Shown: positions 1 through 7,142, numbered from the stretch's first letter. The stretch: DNA of 25,419 nucleotides from Selenomonadaceae bacterium UBA3796 (GCA_002369175.1 DFES01000101.1:443-25861), one strand, 5' to 3'. A program made the numbers and translations. Notes: a model not told the origin generated them from the sequence alone.

Positions 1-435
1 GTTCATCTGCATGATGGCTTCCTGCGTATCCATTGGCTTCACCACAAACTTTTTCGTCTTCACCACCGTGTATTCCTCACCATCGTCCCGGTCAGGAATG
101 GGTCCGGATTGCACCTCCTCGGCCTTGAAGCCGCCCTGGCGGAATCTGCGCTCCAGTTTCGTCTTCTGCTTGCGGATCTGACGCTCCAGCTTTTCCACCA
201 CCAGATCGATCGATGTATACATATCCATCGTAGCTTCCTCGCCACGAAGCAGAACTCCACCCTGTACGGGCACAGTGACCTCCACAATATGACGCCCCTT
301 GGATACCGTCAGGAGCACCGTGATCTCATCGACTTTTTCAAAATATTTCTCAATCTTGCCAACACGCTTCTCCACATACTCCCGAAGCGAAGGAGTAATC
401 TCGATGTTCTTGCCTCTCACAGTGAATGTTGCCAC
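1..435 (-). CDS. hpf: Ribosome hibernation promoting factor, long form (3' end outside window)
   Basis: HPF binds the 30S subunit in stationary phase, and the long form dimerises ribosomes into inactive 100S particles. The visible 145 residues start VATFTVRGKNIEITPSLREY, the usual beta-alpha start of the RaiA/HPF domain, which runs to about residue 95. A charged linker follows, then the beginning of the C-terminal dimerisation domain (VVKTKKFVVKPMDTQEAI, about residues 122-139), which marks the long form of roughly 180 residues. I chose the GTG at 435 because AAAGGGG lies 9 nt before it; an in-frame ATG at 444 directly abuts that ribosome-binding site and is unlikely. It is separated from the cold-shock gene by a terminator and has its own promoter. 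The family assignment is firm; the last residues are beyond position 1. Confidence 0.95.
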   Translation of the reverse strand, partial: MATFTVRGKNIEITPSLREYVEKRVGKIEKYFEKVDEITVLLTVSKGRHIVEVTVPVQGGVLLRGEEATMDMYTSIDLVVEKLERQIRKQKTKLERRFRQGGFKAEEVQSGPIPDRDDGEEYTVVKTKKFVVKPMDTQEAIMQMN

Positions 436-466
436 AGGACACATCCCCTTTCTTTTTGCTGTGCTT

Positions 467-495
467 ATTATAATTATTCGTCACGCATGGAAAAA
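467..495 (-). promoter_or_regulatory. Putative sigma-A promoter of hpf
   Basis: On the minus strand a perfect -10 hexamer TATAAT (472-467) lies about 25 nt upstream of the hpf start. The sequence 17 nt further upstream (495-490, TTTTTC) is only a weak -35 match, so the promoter call rests mainly on the -10 box and on its position after the terminator of the preceding gene. Confidence 0.4.
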
Positions 496-540
496 TCCCT
501 TCTTTTTGCCTCCATGATGCACAGAAAATTTTCTTTTCCA

Positions 541-575
541 TAAAACGAAAGCCCGGTCTACCTGTGCAGACCGGG
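541..575 (-). terminator. Rho-independent terminator of the cold-shock gene
   Basis: On the minus strand the sequence CCCGGTCT, an 8-nt loop and AGACCGGG form a perfect 8-bp stem. It is followed by CTTTCGTTTT. It sits about 20 nt after the cold-shock stop codon and separates that gene from hpf. Confidence 0.85.
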
Positions 576-594
576 AAATTGTCGTTATGAAAGA

Positions 595-795
595 TTAGGC
601 CGTTTTAATGACATTAGCCGCCTGAGGACCACGAGTTCCCTCCACAATGTCGAACTCAACCCCCTGCCCTTCTGTCAGGGTCTTGAATCCTTCATCCTGG
701 ATTGCCGAGAAATGAACAAACACATCATCGCCGTCTTCCCTCTCGATGAAGCCATACCCTTTCTCGGCACTGAACCATTTAACCTTTCCTGTCAT
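595..795 (-). CDS. csp: Cold-shock protein, CspA/CspB family
   Basis: This is a 66-residue single cold-shock domain, the normal family length. It is an RNA/DNA chaperone that keeps mRNA unstructured in the cytoplasm at low temperature or in stationary phase. RNP1 is seen as KGYGFIE (residues 12-18) and RNP2 as VFVHFS (about 25-30), with the N-terminal MTGKVKWFS signature and the C-terminal GPQAANV stretch. The start ATG at 795 has GGGGG 8 nt upstream. It is monocistronic: a perfect consensus promoter upstream, a 50-nt leader and a terminator immediately downstream. The leader is too short to hold a long cold-box RNA of the E. coli cspA type. Which paralogue this is cannot be told from the sequence. 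Confidence 0.97.
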   Translation of the reverse strand: MTGKVKWFSAEKGYGFIEREDGDDVFVHFSAIQDEGFKTLTEGQGVEFDIVEGTRGPQAANVIKTA

Positions 796-851
796 TCATA
801 ATTCCCCCTAAAAATTAAATACCTCTGGCCGAAAGAACAACCATGATGAAG

Positions 852-880
852 ATTATACCACCAAAGGTATTTTATGTCAA
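852..880 (-). promoter_or_regulatory. Consensus sigma-A promoter of the cold-shock gene
   Basis: On the minus strand TTGACA (880-875) and TATAAT (857-852) are separated by exactly 17 nt, a perfect housekeeping promoter. The predicted transcript starts about 50 nt before the csp ATG. The perfect match suggests strong constitutive transcription. Confidence 0.9.
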
Positions 881-920
881 CCCCGCGATTCAGCTTCGCA
901 AACATAGAACTCCTCTTCCT

Positions 921-950
921 GCAAAGCAAAAGACCCGGTTCTCCCCGGGC
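921..950 (-). terminator. Probable terminator of the zinc-ribbon gene
   Basis: On the minus strand CCCGG, a 6-nt loop and CCGGG form a short GC-rich stem followed by TCTTTTGCTTT, starting about 25 nt after the stop codon. The stem is only 5 bp, so it is probably a modest terminator. Confidence 0.6.
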
Positions 951-974
951 CACATCACTAGCTCTCTATGTTTG

Positions 975-1262
975 TCAAAACTCCGTCTTTTTCTTGTTGA
1001 AGCAGTCACGACAATAAACCGGGCGGTCGTTCTTCGGCTCGAACGGAACCTCTGTTTCCTTGCCGCACTCCGCGCAAACAACCGTGTACATCTGACGCTG
1101 CTCTCCGCCATCACGATTCCTGCGGCGCTTGTCACGGCAGTCCCTGCAACGGGCCGGCTCGTTCTCAAACCCCTTCTCGGCATAGAATTCCTGCTCACCT
1201 GCACTGAAAATAAATTCCTTGCCGCAATCCTTGCATACCAACGTCTTGTCTTCGAAAGCCAT
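975..1262 (-). CDS. Small double zinc-ribbon protein (CxxC-x17-CxxC type)
   Basis: This 95-residue charged protein has two treble-cysteine modules. The first is CKDC (about residues 10-13) and CRDC (about 39-42), 25 residues apart, as in the 'probable zinc-ribbon' family PF13451. The second is CAEC, exactly 17 residues, then CRDC near the C-terminus, matching the CxxC-x17-CxxC domain definition (TIGR04272). A basic RDKRRRNRDGG linker joins them. The start ATG (MAFEDKTLVCKDC) at 1262 has AAAGGGG 9 nt upstream; an in-frame ATG at 1283 lies within the leader. Binding of Zn2+ is expected from the cysteines, and nucleic-acid binding is possible from the basic linker, but no function is established. 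It has its own promoter and terminator. Confidence 0.88.
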   Translation of the reverse strand: MAFEDKTLVCKDCGKEFIFSAGEQEFYAEKGFENEPARCRDCRDKRRRNRDGGEQRQMYTVVCAECGKETEVPFEPKNDRPVYCRDCFNKKKTEF

Positions 1263-1292
1263 GAAAATAATCCCCTTTGACATAAATACTAA

Positions 1293-1353
1293 ATACCCTG
1301 ATGAACCAGATCATCTTTAAACTTACCAAGGAGATATGGGGAAACCAGGGTAT
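1293..1353 (-). repeat. Inverted repeat in the leader of the zinc-ribbon gene
   Basis: Perfect 8-bp arms ATACCCTG (1293-1300) and CAGGGTAT (1346-1353) enclose 45 nt that hold a second small hairpin (GATGA/TCATC). The element lies between the predicted transcription start (about 1356) and the ribosome-binding site, so it would form near the very 5' end of the mRNA. It could be a cis-acting leader structure; it is not followed by a T run and does not look like a terminator. Confidence 0.4.
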
Positions 1354-1362
1354 CCATTCGTT

Positions 1363-1391
1363 AGTATACCTTAATTTCACAAAAAAATCAA
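1363..1391 (-). promoter_or_regulatory. Sigma-A promoter of the zinc-ribbon gene
   Basis: On the minus strand TTGATT (1391-1386) and TATACT (1368-1363) are 17 nt apart. The site sits just after the stop codon of the last glycosylation gene, with no terminator in between, so the zinc-ribbon gene has its own start but may also receive read-through. The predicted leader is about 95 nt. Confidence 0.75.
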
Positions 1392-1396
1392 GCAAT

Positions 1397-3187
1397 TTAT
1401 TTTGTCCTACAGAAATGTTGCCAAATCTGACGATATCTTCCCTCAAGCTCCCTCATATATGCCTTGCTGTCCATCAGTCGCGATTTTAAGAGATGTTTCC
1501 TCAGTCCATCTCGGTAGCCCTGAATAATTTTTTTGTTCGAAGCTATCTGGATAACTTTCTTTATATATTCCATCGGATTCTGTGCTATAAGCTCATCCAG
1601 ATCCGCACTTCGAAGGATACTGGCTCCCAAACGCGTGCCATGGCTCTGCCCGCAAAGTGTCACCACGGGCACCCCCATAAAAAGGGATTCGCATGTGGTA
1701 AGCCCTCCTGTATAGGGTGCGGTATCCAAGGATATGTCAATATCACTGTACTGCTCCAGATAGTCACTACTGTACGGCCTCAACTCTACGCGACCCACGG
1801 GAAAGTTCAGACGGGCAAGCCGATCTCTCAGGATTTCCTGACCCGATGGAATACTGCAGAGTTTACCCTTGATGATGAGTCGGGAATCCTGCACTCGCTC
1901 CAAGATTCCCCGCCAAAGACATATCATATCGTCCGTCACTTTAGCAAAGTTGTTAAAACATCCAAACGTCACGCAGCCGTTTGCCAGAAACGGAGCCACC
2001 TTTCCCGGTGCCGGCATCTCCCGAACAGCCCCAGGGTCATAACAAAGGTGGCATCCCTTGAGCCGCAAAGGTTCTTCCGTAAACCCCTCCCCCCTCCCGT
2101 CAGGCATACAAACCTCATCCGAAAGGATATAATCTATAACAGAAAGTCCCGTCGTATTCATGTACCCAATCCCCGTTACCTGCACAGGAGCCGGCCGAAA
2201 TGCCATCACATCCATACAGTTGTTCTGTGAGTGCCCTGAAAGATCCACAAGGATATCCACATGATCCTCTGCAATCATCCTTGCCGCCGTTCTGGGGGAA
2301 CGACCACGGATATCCCGCCATTTTACCGGGAAGCGCTGAAACCGTTTTGTTACAGCATCACTGTACCCTTTCGAATAGCAGTACACAGAAAACATCTTTT
2401 CATCATAATCCCGGAGAAAAGGCGCCAAGAAATACGCCACGGCATGCAATCGAAAATCCGGAGAAATATAACCGATGCGCAGTCGTTTATCCGGAGACCT
2501 TTTTACTTCCTGATGAGCATAAGGTATAACACCCACCAGAAGAGAGGCAAATTTCTCTGCTGCCCTGCGTGAATCTTTCGGCGACACGGGACGGTAATTG
2601 CACATAAAAAGATACTTGCTGTATAACTCCGCTTTTCTTTCTGAATCTTCCGTTAAATCACTCATTTCAAAAAGAGCTTTTGTCGCACCTACCGGATCCG
2701 CCGCCAAATAAAGAGCATCTGCCAATAATCCCTCCGCACGAAAAATAATATGCAGAAGAAGAGTCTCCTCGATGGCCAGATTTTCCCGAAAAAGCTTCTC
2801 GTCCTCTGGAATTCCTTTTCCGAGATGGAGACGAACTCCCACTTCTTTGCGCATCCGCTGAATTTTCTCCCGCATTTTTCCTGCATCCTTAAGGATTCCC
2901 CGAAGCAAGGGTATTTCTTCATCCAGACGAAATCTTTGTGCTGCTATGCCTGCCAGAACAAGCCGTGCGCGAAAATTTCCCTCATCCATCTCTGCTGCAT
3001 CCTGCGCCAAAATGTCAGCTTCTTCCCAGTTTCCGCTGTATAGTGCTGCCATCGCCATGACAGCTGGTCCATCCGCCATCCGAGGATCCATGTCAAAAAG
3101 CTCTCTGGCACAAGCACGCATTCCTCTGGGATTGCCTTCATCTGCAAACTTGTCTGCCAATAGGAGCCAGTTTAGACGCTCATCCAT
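1397..3187 (-). CDS. TPR protein with C-terminal GT41 (O-GlcNAc transferase/SPINDLY-like) domain
   Basis: This 596-residue protein should transfer a sugar from a nucleotide sugar to Ser/Thr of a cytoplasmic protein. Residues 1-200 are TPR-like helices (for example AALYSGNWEEADILAQDA). Residues 235-592 form a complete GT41 catalytic region: RLRIGYISPDFRLH with His248, VDILVDLSGHSQNN (310-323), RPAPVQVTGIGYMNTTG (331-347), FNNFAK with Lys416, and TGGLTTCESLFMGVPVVTL (493-511). His248 and Lys416 align with His498 and Lys842 of human OGT, so it is probably active. The glycine loop reads TGGLTTCE rather than the PGGGTTCD of the two neighbouring GT41 copies, which may mean a different donor or acceptor. 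The ATG at 3187 has only a weak ribosome-binding site. It is the last gene of the cassette; flagellin is the likely target by context only. Confidence 0.9.
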   Translation of the reverse strand: MDERLNWLLLADKFADEGNPRGMRACARELFDMDPRMADGPAVMAMAALYSGNWEEADILAQDAAEMDEGNFRARLVLAGIAAQRFRLDEEIPLLRGILKDAGKMREKIQRMRKEVGVRLHLGKGIPEDEKLFRENLAIEETLLLHIIFRAEGLLADALYLAADPVGATKALFEMSDLTEDSERKAELYSKYLFMCNYRPVSPKDSRRAAEKFASLLVGVIPYAHQEVKRSPDKRLRIGYISPDFRLHAVAYFLAPFLRDYDEKMFSVYCYSKGYSDAVTKRFQRFPVKWRDIRGRSPRTAARMIAEDHVDILVDLSGHSQNNCMDVMAFRPAPVQVTGIGYMNTTGLSVIDYILSDEVCMPDGRGEGFTEEPLRLKGCHLCYDPGAVREMPAPGKVAPFLANGCVTFGCFNNFAKVTDDMICLWRGILERVQDSRLIIKGKLCSIPSGQEILRDRLARLNFPVGRVELRPYSSDYLEQYSDIDISLDTAPYTGGLTTCESLFMGVPVVTLCGQSHGTRLGASILRSADLDELIAQNPMEYIKKVIQIASNKKIIQGYRDGLRKHLLKSRLMDSKAYMRELEGRYRQIWQHFCRTK

Positions 3188-3238
3188 AGGCTATCGTCTC
3201 ACATCTCACAAGTCTGGGATCTGCCAAATGCATCATGC

Positions 3239-4189
3239 TCATTCCTCTCCCCCACATGAATCCATCAGTTCCAATAGCATCGTCCGCTCTTCTTCCTTTT
3301 CGCTTTCTCCAAGAGCTGCCTCCAAAATAGCCCGCACGACCCCAATGTGACCCGATGAATGCGCAATGAGTCTCTCATAGAATTGTCGGTGATGAAATAC
3401 CGACTGCTTCGCAAATGCCGCGATATAATCCGGAAACATCAAAACACTACTGTAGAGATTCCAAAGTTCATCACATTGCCCCTCAGTATCAATGCCATAT
3501 TCTATGCGGTGCAGGATACGCGAGAGTGCTCTTCGATCCTTTGCTGCATACATGGATTTCAAAAGCGCCATCTCCGGCATGGAACGGGCTGCCCGCACCA
3601 GCCAGAATTCTACATCGAGATCCCCCTGCACATTGTCAAAGCCTGCCTTCTCCAGCTTATGGATGAAATCCGCATCCCCCGGGCGCCTTTGGGATGCAAC
3701 GCGAACATCTTTATAGAAACAAGCATACATCAATCGCTCAAACTCTTGCCTCGCATAGAGACGAGACACCACATTATAATAATGCCCTTCCATGAGATTT
3801 TTCAACACAGACCAATGGCGGATATTACGGAAACTGGTAAGCCATGCCCCCGTCTGCTTAAGAAACGTACTGAATCCGGCGGCGATATCCTGAGGATTCC
3901 CTACATGTTCCAACGTCAAATCCCCTATGATATAGTCAAGGGATTCCCTGCGAAGCGGAATTGGCATCTCGCGATAGTCCAGAATCATCCATTCCACCGG
4001 AACCCCTTGGAACTCCGGCTTCTCTTGCATATCAGGATCCGCAGTCACAGCGTAAAGTTCTACAGCAGGAAACATCCTGCAAAGTTCCGTCAGATAACCA
4101 CAACTCTCTACGACCAGAATCTTGATTGGAAGATCTCCAGGAGTAAGAAAATTCAACAATTCCGGTCTGATTTTCTCTGCCACTTTCAC
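3239..4189 (-). CDS. SAM-methyltransferase-like protein with C-terminal helical extension
   Basis: This 316-residue protein has an N-terminal class I methyltransferase-like fold. A beta strand and loop (KILVVESCGYL, residues 23-33) stand where the glycine-rich SAM loop is expected, then ELYAVTADPD (about 44-53) and LDYIIGDLTLEHVGNP (about 84-99), which resembles the D-x-L-EH-x-x-P motif of methyltransferases acting in sugar or small-molecule pathways. The glycine loop is degenerate (ExCG rather than ExGxG). Residues from about 210 to 316 are unrelated helices. Its ATG overlaps the preceding glycosyltransferase stop by 4 nt (ATGA), so the two are translationally coupled. A role in methylating a glycan or flagellin side chain is inferred from context; loss of catalysis cannot be excluded. 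Confidence 0.65.
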   Translation of the reverse strand: MKVAEKIRPELLNFLTPGDLPIKILVVESCGYLTELCRMFPAVELYAVTADPDMQEKPEFQGVPVEWMILDYREMPIPLRRESLDYIIGDLTLEHVGNPQDIAAGFSTFLKQTGAWLTSFRNIRHWSVLKNLMEGHYYNVVSRLYARQEFERLMYACFYKDVRVASQRRPGDADFIHKLEKAGFDNVQGDLDVEFWLVRAARSMPEMALLKSMYAAKDRRALSRILHRIEYGIDTEGQCDELWNLYSSVLMFPDYIAAFAKQSVFHHRQFYERLIAHSSGHIGVVRAILEAALGESEKEEERTMLLELMDSCGGEE

Positions 4190-4872
4190 ACCTCCGGGCG
4201 AAGCTCATCTCCATATTCCTTGAGAAATATCTTTTGATACTTCTTGTATTCATGAGCCAATGGCTTTTCCTTTGGGCAGTGGATGCACCAAAAATCCTCC
4301 GCCTGATCTGGAATCACAACACGATACCCTCGTCTTTTCATCTCCATACAGACAGATGTATCATAAAGATGCCAGCCCGTGAAAAGCTCCTCTCTCCAAT
4401 GAAGGTCATACTGTGTTGCAAGAAACAGTCCATCCACAGCTTCCACTTCCTGATATCTGCCTTCCGGCTGCCGACACTGGGAATCCACCACACTCTCTGG
4501 CTCGCAGGCGTGAAGCACTCTTCCGTAAGTTCGAAGTCCATCCCACCATACACCGCTTTTCGGCAGTGTACGGCAGCCAATGACTCCTACCAGGCCAATG
4601 GTCTCATCCATGAAAATATCCAAAAGATCCTGCACGAGATTCTTATTCACCACCAATGTGTCCTGATGAAGATAGACTTTGTATTTCGCGTCAGATTTCG
4701 TCATCCCTCGATTGTAGCCTTCGCACATAGAGGCTGCTGCCGATATCGGCAGATATTCTACCTCCATTCCTGCCGGAAGACGTAGATGCTTCAGATAGAG
4801 AAGGCATTCATTATACCAATCTGCATCATTTACACATGTGATAAAGCATACCTTCCCTGCGTTCTTCTTCAT
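4186..4872 (-). CDS. Glycosyltransferase-like family protein (PF13712 type, GT-A fold)
   Basis: This 228-residue protein shows the signature of the small 'glycosyltransferase like' family PF13712: FITCVND (residues 10-16), SMCEGYNRGM (48-57), AKYKVYLHQDTLVVN (62-76, with the His-Gln-Asp standing in for the usual DxD), an IGLVGVIGCRTLP segment, and a C-terminal VDGLFLAT...FTGWHLYDTSVCMEMKRRGY block typical of these enzymes. It is soluble, with no membrane helices. It lies 16 nt after the GT9-like gene and overlaps the methyltransferase-like gene by 4 nt. It probably extends a protein-linked or nucleotide-linked glycan. Donor and acceptor are unknown. Confidence 0.82.
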   Translation of the reverse strand: MKKNAGKVCFITCVNDADWYNECLLYLKHLRLPAGMEVEYLPISAAASMCEGYNRGMTKSDAKYKVYLHQDTLVVNKNLVQDLLDIFMDETIGLVGVIGCRTLPKSGVWWDGLRTYGRVLHACEPESVVDSQCRQPEGRYQEVEAVDGLFLATQYDLHWREELFTGWHLYDTSVCMEMKRRGYRVVIPDQAEDFWCIHCPKEKPLAHEYKKYQKIFLKEYGDELRPEV

Positions 4873-4888
4873 ATTTGTTCTCCCAAAA

Positions 4889-6166
4889 TCAGCGATGATT
4901 CCTCAAATACCCCATCATTACACAGTACGCCTCCACAATATTCTCTGGGGGAATACGACAGATGCAATGAGGCATCATCGTACAGCATCCGCCAAGCACA
5001 GCCGTTTCATCACAGGGAGGCAACGCATGATCGGGTCTCAAGACAATCGCGGGCGTTTTCCATGGGTAAAACCTTTCATAAAGGCTATATACAGCCTTAT
5101 CTTCCTTTTTATCCACGGCTTCCGGCAGAACTCCTATGACGGGCACCCTGAATGCCGCCGCCATCTGCGCGATATCCAAGCCGTTGCCAATGTACAGGTC
5201 TGCCTTTGATATCACAGCAGCCATCACCCGCAACGAGACCTGTCCAACAAGATTCAACACTGTGTTCCGAGGCATATGACGCACAAAAAAATCGCTCTCC
5301 AGATCTGCATCACCTCCCCCTAGGAGAATGAATCCCGCACCCGATTCTGCAATCTGTAAAAAAGCTTTTACATACTGCTCCACAGGATATTTCCGGCATG
5401 CCTGGCCAGCCCCCAACGCCACCACTACCATGGGATTCTTCTCCATGAAGTTAATCAGTAAACGCATGGCAACATTCTCATCCTGTTCGTCAAACCATAG
5501 TTCCAGGGAATCATCCGTCACATGCGCTCCCATCTCCTTCAATAGGAAAAAAGCTCTCGCCGTCTCATGAACGACCTCAGGAGAACCTATTACCGCACGG
5601 CTTAGGAACATATCATGCCCCCGATTTGTTCTTGCCTTCTCCTGGTGCACTTTCTCACTATAACCGATGCGTTCTCTCGCCCCACTGATAAAAGACAGCA
5701 ACAATGTCCATGATCGATCCACCCCCCATTGAGGGCAAAAGCACACATCATACGGATACTTCCAAAGATGACGATAACAAAAGTCGACTGCTGATCTAAA
5801 AATATCCTGAAAGGCCGTTCCTGCACCGGAAGCAAATGCAATCACTTTATCCACATAAGGGCAGCACTCCACAAGAGGATATGCCGCCGGATTCACCACC
5901 AATGTGATATGCGCCTTAGGCTTATTTTTCCTAAGCTCACGCAAAAATCCACTGACCAGCACACAATTCCCAATGCCGTCCAACCGAATCACCAGAATAT
6001 TCTCCCGTCGTTTTTGATCCATGGTGCGGTATCCCAATCGCCTAAATATCGGTTCCATGTATCCGACAAAATCCGGCAAATCAAACCTGTGTGTCAGCAT
6101 ATTACGTTTGATATAAGATTCACAGTAAAATTTCAGTTTGTACGCCGTCTCCAATTCACGTGCCAC
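4889..6166 (-). CDS. Glycosyltransferase family 9-like (heptosyltransferase-like) protein with altered motifs
   Basis: This 425-residue protein has the GT-B architecture of ADP-heptose:LPS heptosyltransferases. The N-terminal half begins with ENILVIRLDGIGNCVL (55-70), then ELRKNKPKAHITLVV, VDKVIAF and a C-terminal donor half with VVVALGAGQACRKYP and ADLYIGNGLDIAQMAAA. Two signature positions differ from the usual family: IGD reads IGN, and the IGNDTG loop reads IGNGLD. A cysteine-rich tail (GGCCTMMPHCIC) is also present. The start is GTG at 6166; an upstream ATG at 6173 is out of frame and stops at once. It lies 20 nt after the TPR gene. It may add a heptose-like sugar, or have lost catalysis and serve as a partner; context suggests protein glycosylation rather than LPS assembly. 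Confidence 0.82.
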   Translation of the reverse strand: MARELETAYKLKFYCESYIKRNMLTHRFDLPDFVGYMEPIFRRLGYRTMDQKRRENILVIRLDGIGNCVLVSGFLRELRKNKPKAHITLVVNPAAYPLVECCPYVDKVIAFASGAGTAFQDIFRSAVDFCYRHLWKYPYDVCFCPQWGVDRSWTLLLSFISGARERIGYSEKVHQEKARTNRGHDMFLSRAVIGSPEVVHETARAFFLLKEMGAHVTDDSLELWFDEQDENVAMRLLINFMEKNPMVVVALGAGQACRKYPVEQYVKAFLQIAESGAGFILLGGGDADLESDFFVRHMPRNTVLNLVGQVSLRVMAAVISKADLYIGNGLDIAQMAAAFRVPVIGVLPEAVDKKEDKAVYSLYERFYPWKTPAIVLRPDHALPPCDETAVLGGCCTMMPHCICRIPPENIVEAYCVMMGYLRNHR

Positions 6167-6186
6167 CCGTCATTCCATTTTCCGAG

Positions 6187-7056
6187 TTACATCTCCCGCA
6201 GTGTCCTCATAAGGGAAAAATCTGTTGGCTGGACCTTGGCTACATATTGAAGCGCCCTGCTCTTGTCCCCACGTTCCGCCGCTATAAGAGCCAGGCCTTT
6301 GAGCACCACTGCATTGCTGTCCTCTATACGCAACGCCGCTTTCAAAAACACCTCCGCAACATCAAAGTCTTTCGCAAAATAGTACCCTCCGGCAAAGGTA
6401 CAAAGGACATTTATTTTTTCTTGCAGTGCTCCGTGCCGACCTTCTATTTCCCTTACCTTTTGAAGTGCCTCATGAATCGCATCGTGCATGGACTCCTTCA
6501 TAACCTTTTCCGAAGAAGACTTCTCGAGTAGCTCCGCATCAGGCAAGTCGGTCGGCATCTCATCGCAGGAAATTTCAAGGAATTCTGCAATATTCGGATA
6601 ATCTTTACAAATCATTTCTTTTCGAATGCGTCCATAATATTCTGTAATCCTGCGAATATCTTCTTTATCATCCTCATCCAGCATAGACATGTTCTTCTCC
6701 AGCATAACATCAAGAACAGCCAACGCCTCCGCAACACGATCCTCTAATATACACAGCCTTGCTAGTAAGATTCTCGCCGCCACATGCGATTGATCGTAAC
6801 TCAATGTGTTATTGACCCATTCCCCTGCACGCCGATAATCTCCCTGCATGAAATAGGCGTATGCAGCCGCATAAAATACGTCTGGATTATTGTCCTTCGC
6901 CTCAATAAGCTGTGCCAGTGTCTCCAGCATTGCCTCATAATCCTCTGCATCCATCTGCTTCCAAAGCTCCTGCTCCTTTGCAAGATGCTCTCGCCGTATT
7001 TCCCTGAACTGACGATCCTGCCGTTCCTTTCTGAGCTTTTTGCCATACCGTCCCAT
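6187..7056 (-). CDS. TPR-repeat protein, possible scaffold of the glycosylation cassette
   Basis: This 289-residue soluble protein has no catalytic motif that I recognise. The first 30 residues are very basic (MGRYGKKLRKERQDRQFREI). TPR-like helical pairs follow, for example DVFYAAAYAYFMQGDYRRAGEWVNNTLSYD (about 59-88) and VAARILLARLCILEDRVAEALAVLD, an acidic linker (about 155-185), and a last pair near the C-terminus (AGGYYFAKDFDVAEVFLKAALRI). The ATG at 7056 has GAGGG 7 nt upstream. It is the first gene after an internal consensus promoter and is followed after 20 nt by the GT9-like gene. TPRs in the adjacent GT41 enzymes bind protein substrates; a scaffold or substrate-recruiting role here is inference only. 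Confidence 0.75.
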   Translation of the reverse strand: MGRYGKKLRKERQDRQFREIRREHLAKEQELWKQMDAEDYEAMLETLAQLIEAKDNNPDVFYAAAYAYFMQGDYRRAGEWVNNTLSYDQSHVAARILLARLCILEDRVAEALAVLDVMLEKNMSMLDEDDKEDIRRITEYYGRIRKEMICKDYPNIAEFLEISCDEMPTDLPDAELLEKSSSEKVMKESMHDAIHEALQKVREIEGRHGALQEKINVLCTFAGGYYFAKDFDVAEVFLKAALRIEDSNAVVLKGLALIAAERGDKSRALQYVAKVQPTDFSLMRTLREM

Positions 7057-7079
7057 GTTCTTCCCTCATTCCTTGATTC

Positions 7080-7109
7080 ATTATACCTTATCCTAACGCA
7101 ATTGTTCAA
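7080..7109 (-). promoter_or_regulatory. Internal sigma-A promoter within the glycosylation cassette
   Basis: On the minus strand TTGAAC (7109-7104) and a perfect TATAAT (7085-7080) are 18 nt apart, in the 86-nt gap between the giant glycosyltransferase and the TPR gene. The leader would be about 20 nt. It would let the five downstream genes be expressed apart from the giant enzyme. Confidence 0.75.
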
Positions 7110-7142
7110 GTTTTTTAAAAACAAAATATTCCAACTATCTGT

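Noticed and set aside
843..1280. 145-codon plus-strand frame over the zinc-ribbon gene
   Set aside because: The minus-strand frame explains the region with eight ordered cysteines, promoter and terminator; the plus frame has none of these.
3359..4237. 292-codon open frame on the plus strand
   Set aside because: It is antisense to the methyltransferase-like gene and its translation has no family features, whereas the minus-strand frame has coupled start, ribosome-binding context and methyltransferase-like motifs.
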